Part shown: positions 6,571-7,492 of the stretch, piece by piece | How the letters are laid out: each line of letters starts with the position of its first letter | Position numbering within the stretch: position 1 is the first letter of the stretch | Position numbers and translations under genes: made by a program | NCBI GenBank assembly: GCA_023429365.1 | Contig: JAEYVW010000286.1 | Span: 1-7,492, forward strand | DNA from: Bacteroidota bacterium | Lineage (GTDB): Bacteria; Bacteroidota; Bacteroidia; Chitinophagales; Chitinophagaceae | Direction: 5' to 3' | Length of the DNA: 7,492 nt | Notes under the pieces: model-generated | The model's database searches: none | Told to the model about the DNA's origin: nothing | What the model saw: only the letters and a program-made list of their open reading frames with translations

Positions 6571-7272
6571 ATGGAAATTACTAATCTGATACCGCATATT
6601 GAAGCATTGATCTTTGCAAGCGATAAGCCATTGACAAGTCTGGATATTACCGAATTAGTGAATAATGCGTTTGGTTTTATGGAAGATAAAGTCACACTCG
6701 ACCAGGTAGAAACGGCTATTGAAGGTATTACTGAAAAATATAGCTCGGAGTTCTATCCCTTTGAACTGAGGCAAAGCGGCGGCGGATGGCAGTTCCTTAC
6801 CAAGAAGGATTATCATAAAACGATCGCCCAGCTTAATGGTGATAAATACCTGAAAAGATTGTCCGCAGCGGCGCTGGAAACCCTTGCGATCATCGCATAC
6901 AAGCAACCTGTCACAAAAGGAGAAATAGAATCGATCAGGGGTGTGAGTTCTGATTATGCGGTTCAAAAATTACTGGAGAAAGAACTGATCATTATCAGCG
7001 GCCGCAACGAAAAGCTGCCAGGTCATCCGCTGGTATATTGCACCTCCCGAACTTTTATGGATTATTTTGGTATCAATTCTGCCGATGATCTTCCCCGGAT
7101 CAAAGAGGTGCTGGCCGACCAGGTGGTTGAACCAACAATCGTAAAGAATGAAGGAACAGCCGAAGAATCGACCGAAACCGAGTCAGAAGAAAACGGAAAC
7201 GACGATGTGATGCTTTCTGTAACAGAAGAAGGAGAACTCGTCGACAAAGCAGAAGATAGCAGTGATAATTAA
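6571..7272 (+). CDS. scpB: ScpB, kleisin-associated subunit of the SMC-ScpAB condensin
   Basis: ScpB dimers bind the kleisin ScpA, and together with SMC they compact and separate sister chromosomes in the nucleoid. The 233-residue protein has the two expected winged-helix domains. The first (about 1-85) starts with IPHIEALIFASDKPLT. The second (about 95-167) contains the family hallmark LSAAALETLAIIAYKQPVTK (97-116), then EIESIRGVSSDYAVQKLLEK and GHPLVYCTSRTFMDYFGI. The last 40 residues form a low-complexity acidic tail (16 Asp or Glu, one Lys in 193-233) that should be disordered. The ATG at 6571 gives a canonical N-terminus; no Shine-Dalgarno is present. scpA, often directly upstream in Firmicutes, is not in the window. 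The lysA start lies 83 bases downstream and has its own promoter. Confidence 0.96.
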   Translation: MEITNLIPHIEALIFASDKPLTSLDITELVNNAFGFMEDKVTLDQVETAIEGITEKYSSEFYPFELRQSGGGWQFLTKKDYHKTIAQLNGDKYLKRLSAAALETLAIIAYKQPVTKGEIESIRGVSSDYAVQKLLEKELIIISGRNEKLPGHPLVYCTSRTFMDYFGINSADDLPRIKEVLADQVVEPTIVKNEGTAEESTETESEENGNDDVMLSVTEEGELVDKAEDSSDN

Positions 7273-7317
7273 TTTTAAATGCTAACGCATTCTTCAACGC
7301 TTCCAGGCACATGTGAT

Positions 7318-7349
7318 TTTGGAGCGAATCATCGCCTTTTTTATCTTCG
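7318..7349 (+). promoter_or_regulatory. lysA promoter, Bacteroidota type
   Basis: TTTG (7318-7321) is a perfect -33 element. Twenty bases later, TATCTTCG (7342-7349) matches the -7 consensus at seven of eight positions. The centre-to-centre distance is 26 bases, exactly as the names -33 and -7 require. Only six bases separate the box from the ATG at 7356, so the mRNA would have almost no leader. Confidence 0.6.
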
Positions 7350-7355
7350 CCTACT

Positions 7356-7492
7356 ATGCCTGAAAATTTATCCCCGGAGCAGTTAATAGACGTGGCCAAT
7401 GAATTTGGTACACCTGTGTATGTTTATCACGCGGAAAAAATCACATCCCAGTATGAGAAATTGAAAAAAGCTTTCAGTGGCAGCAATACCGT
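7356..7492 (+). CDS. lysA: Diaminopimelate decarboxylase, N-terminal part (3' end outside window)
   Basis: LysA is a PLP enzyme that converts meso-diaminopimelate to lysine and CO2, the last step of lysine synthesis. Forty-five complete codons and two further bases are visible. The fragment carries FGTPVYVYHAEKI (17-29), the conserved block at the entry of the alanine-racemase-like barrel of diaminopimelate decarboxylases, followed by a helix with YEKLKKAF (33-40). The PLP lysine would lie just beyond the window edge and cannot be checked. The ATG at 7356 is the first possible ATG or GTG start after an in-frame stop at 7314-7316, and it leaves the normal short stretch before the FGTP block. 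Other fold-III decarboxylases are possible, but this block fits LysA best. Confidence 0.85.
   Translation, partial: MPENLSPEQLIDVANEFGTPVYVYHAEKITSQYEKLKKAFSGSNT

Noticed and set aside
7278..7291. Small hairpin AATGC-TAAC-GCATT after scpB
   Set aside because: Only 5 bp with two GC pairs and no T run behind it; not convincing as a terminator.
1..7492. Search for a novel system: CRISPR, toxin-antitoxin, phage or transposon parts, tRNA or rRNA genes
   Set aside because: None of the expected signatures was seen; the coding content is ordinary housekeeping genes plus one unknown lipoprotein.

Overview
The window looks like chromosomal housekeeping DNA from a Bacteroidota bacterium, most likely of the Chitinophagaceae type. 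Four things point there. SecA is about 1,100 residues long and carries large insertions. There is a small lipoprotein of a kind common in that phylum. No Shine-Dalgarno sequence lies before any of the intact genes. The upstream regions repeatedly show the Bacteroidota -7 promoter element TAnnTTTG. The species cannot be fixed from the sequence alone.

Layout from left to right: (1) the 3' end of a plus-strand amidohydrolase gene (1-726); (2) a 304-base convergent spacer with a strong hairpin that can stop transcription from both sides; (3) secA on the minus strand (1031-4357), complete; (4) a 272-base divergent spacer with the secA promoter and a short leader; (5) a plus-strand lipoprotein gene of unknown function (4630-5361); (6) atpG, the F1 ATP synthase gamma subunit (5501-6382); (7) scpB, a chromosome segregation and condensation protein (6571-7272); (8) the first 45 codons of lysA, diaminopimelate decarboxylase (7356-7492, cut by the window edge).

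The genes do not form a pathway. They serve protein export, energy conversion, chromosome condensation and lysine or cell-wall precursor synthesis. The spacing (83-188 bases) and a candidate promoter before each gene suggest separate transcription rather than one operon. Neither atpG nor scpB has its usual partners (other atp genes, scpA) inside the window.

I found no novel defence, mobile or biosynthetic system. The observations most worth checking are non-coding: a shared extended -7 promoter core before several genes, an almost leaderless lysA start, a five-unit AGTC heptad repeat starting inside the atpG stop codon, attenuator-like hairpins in the secA and scpB leaders, and a 14-base palindrome just upstream of the atpG promoter. 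On the protein side, the amidohydrolase appears to lack one canonical metal ligand.
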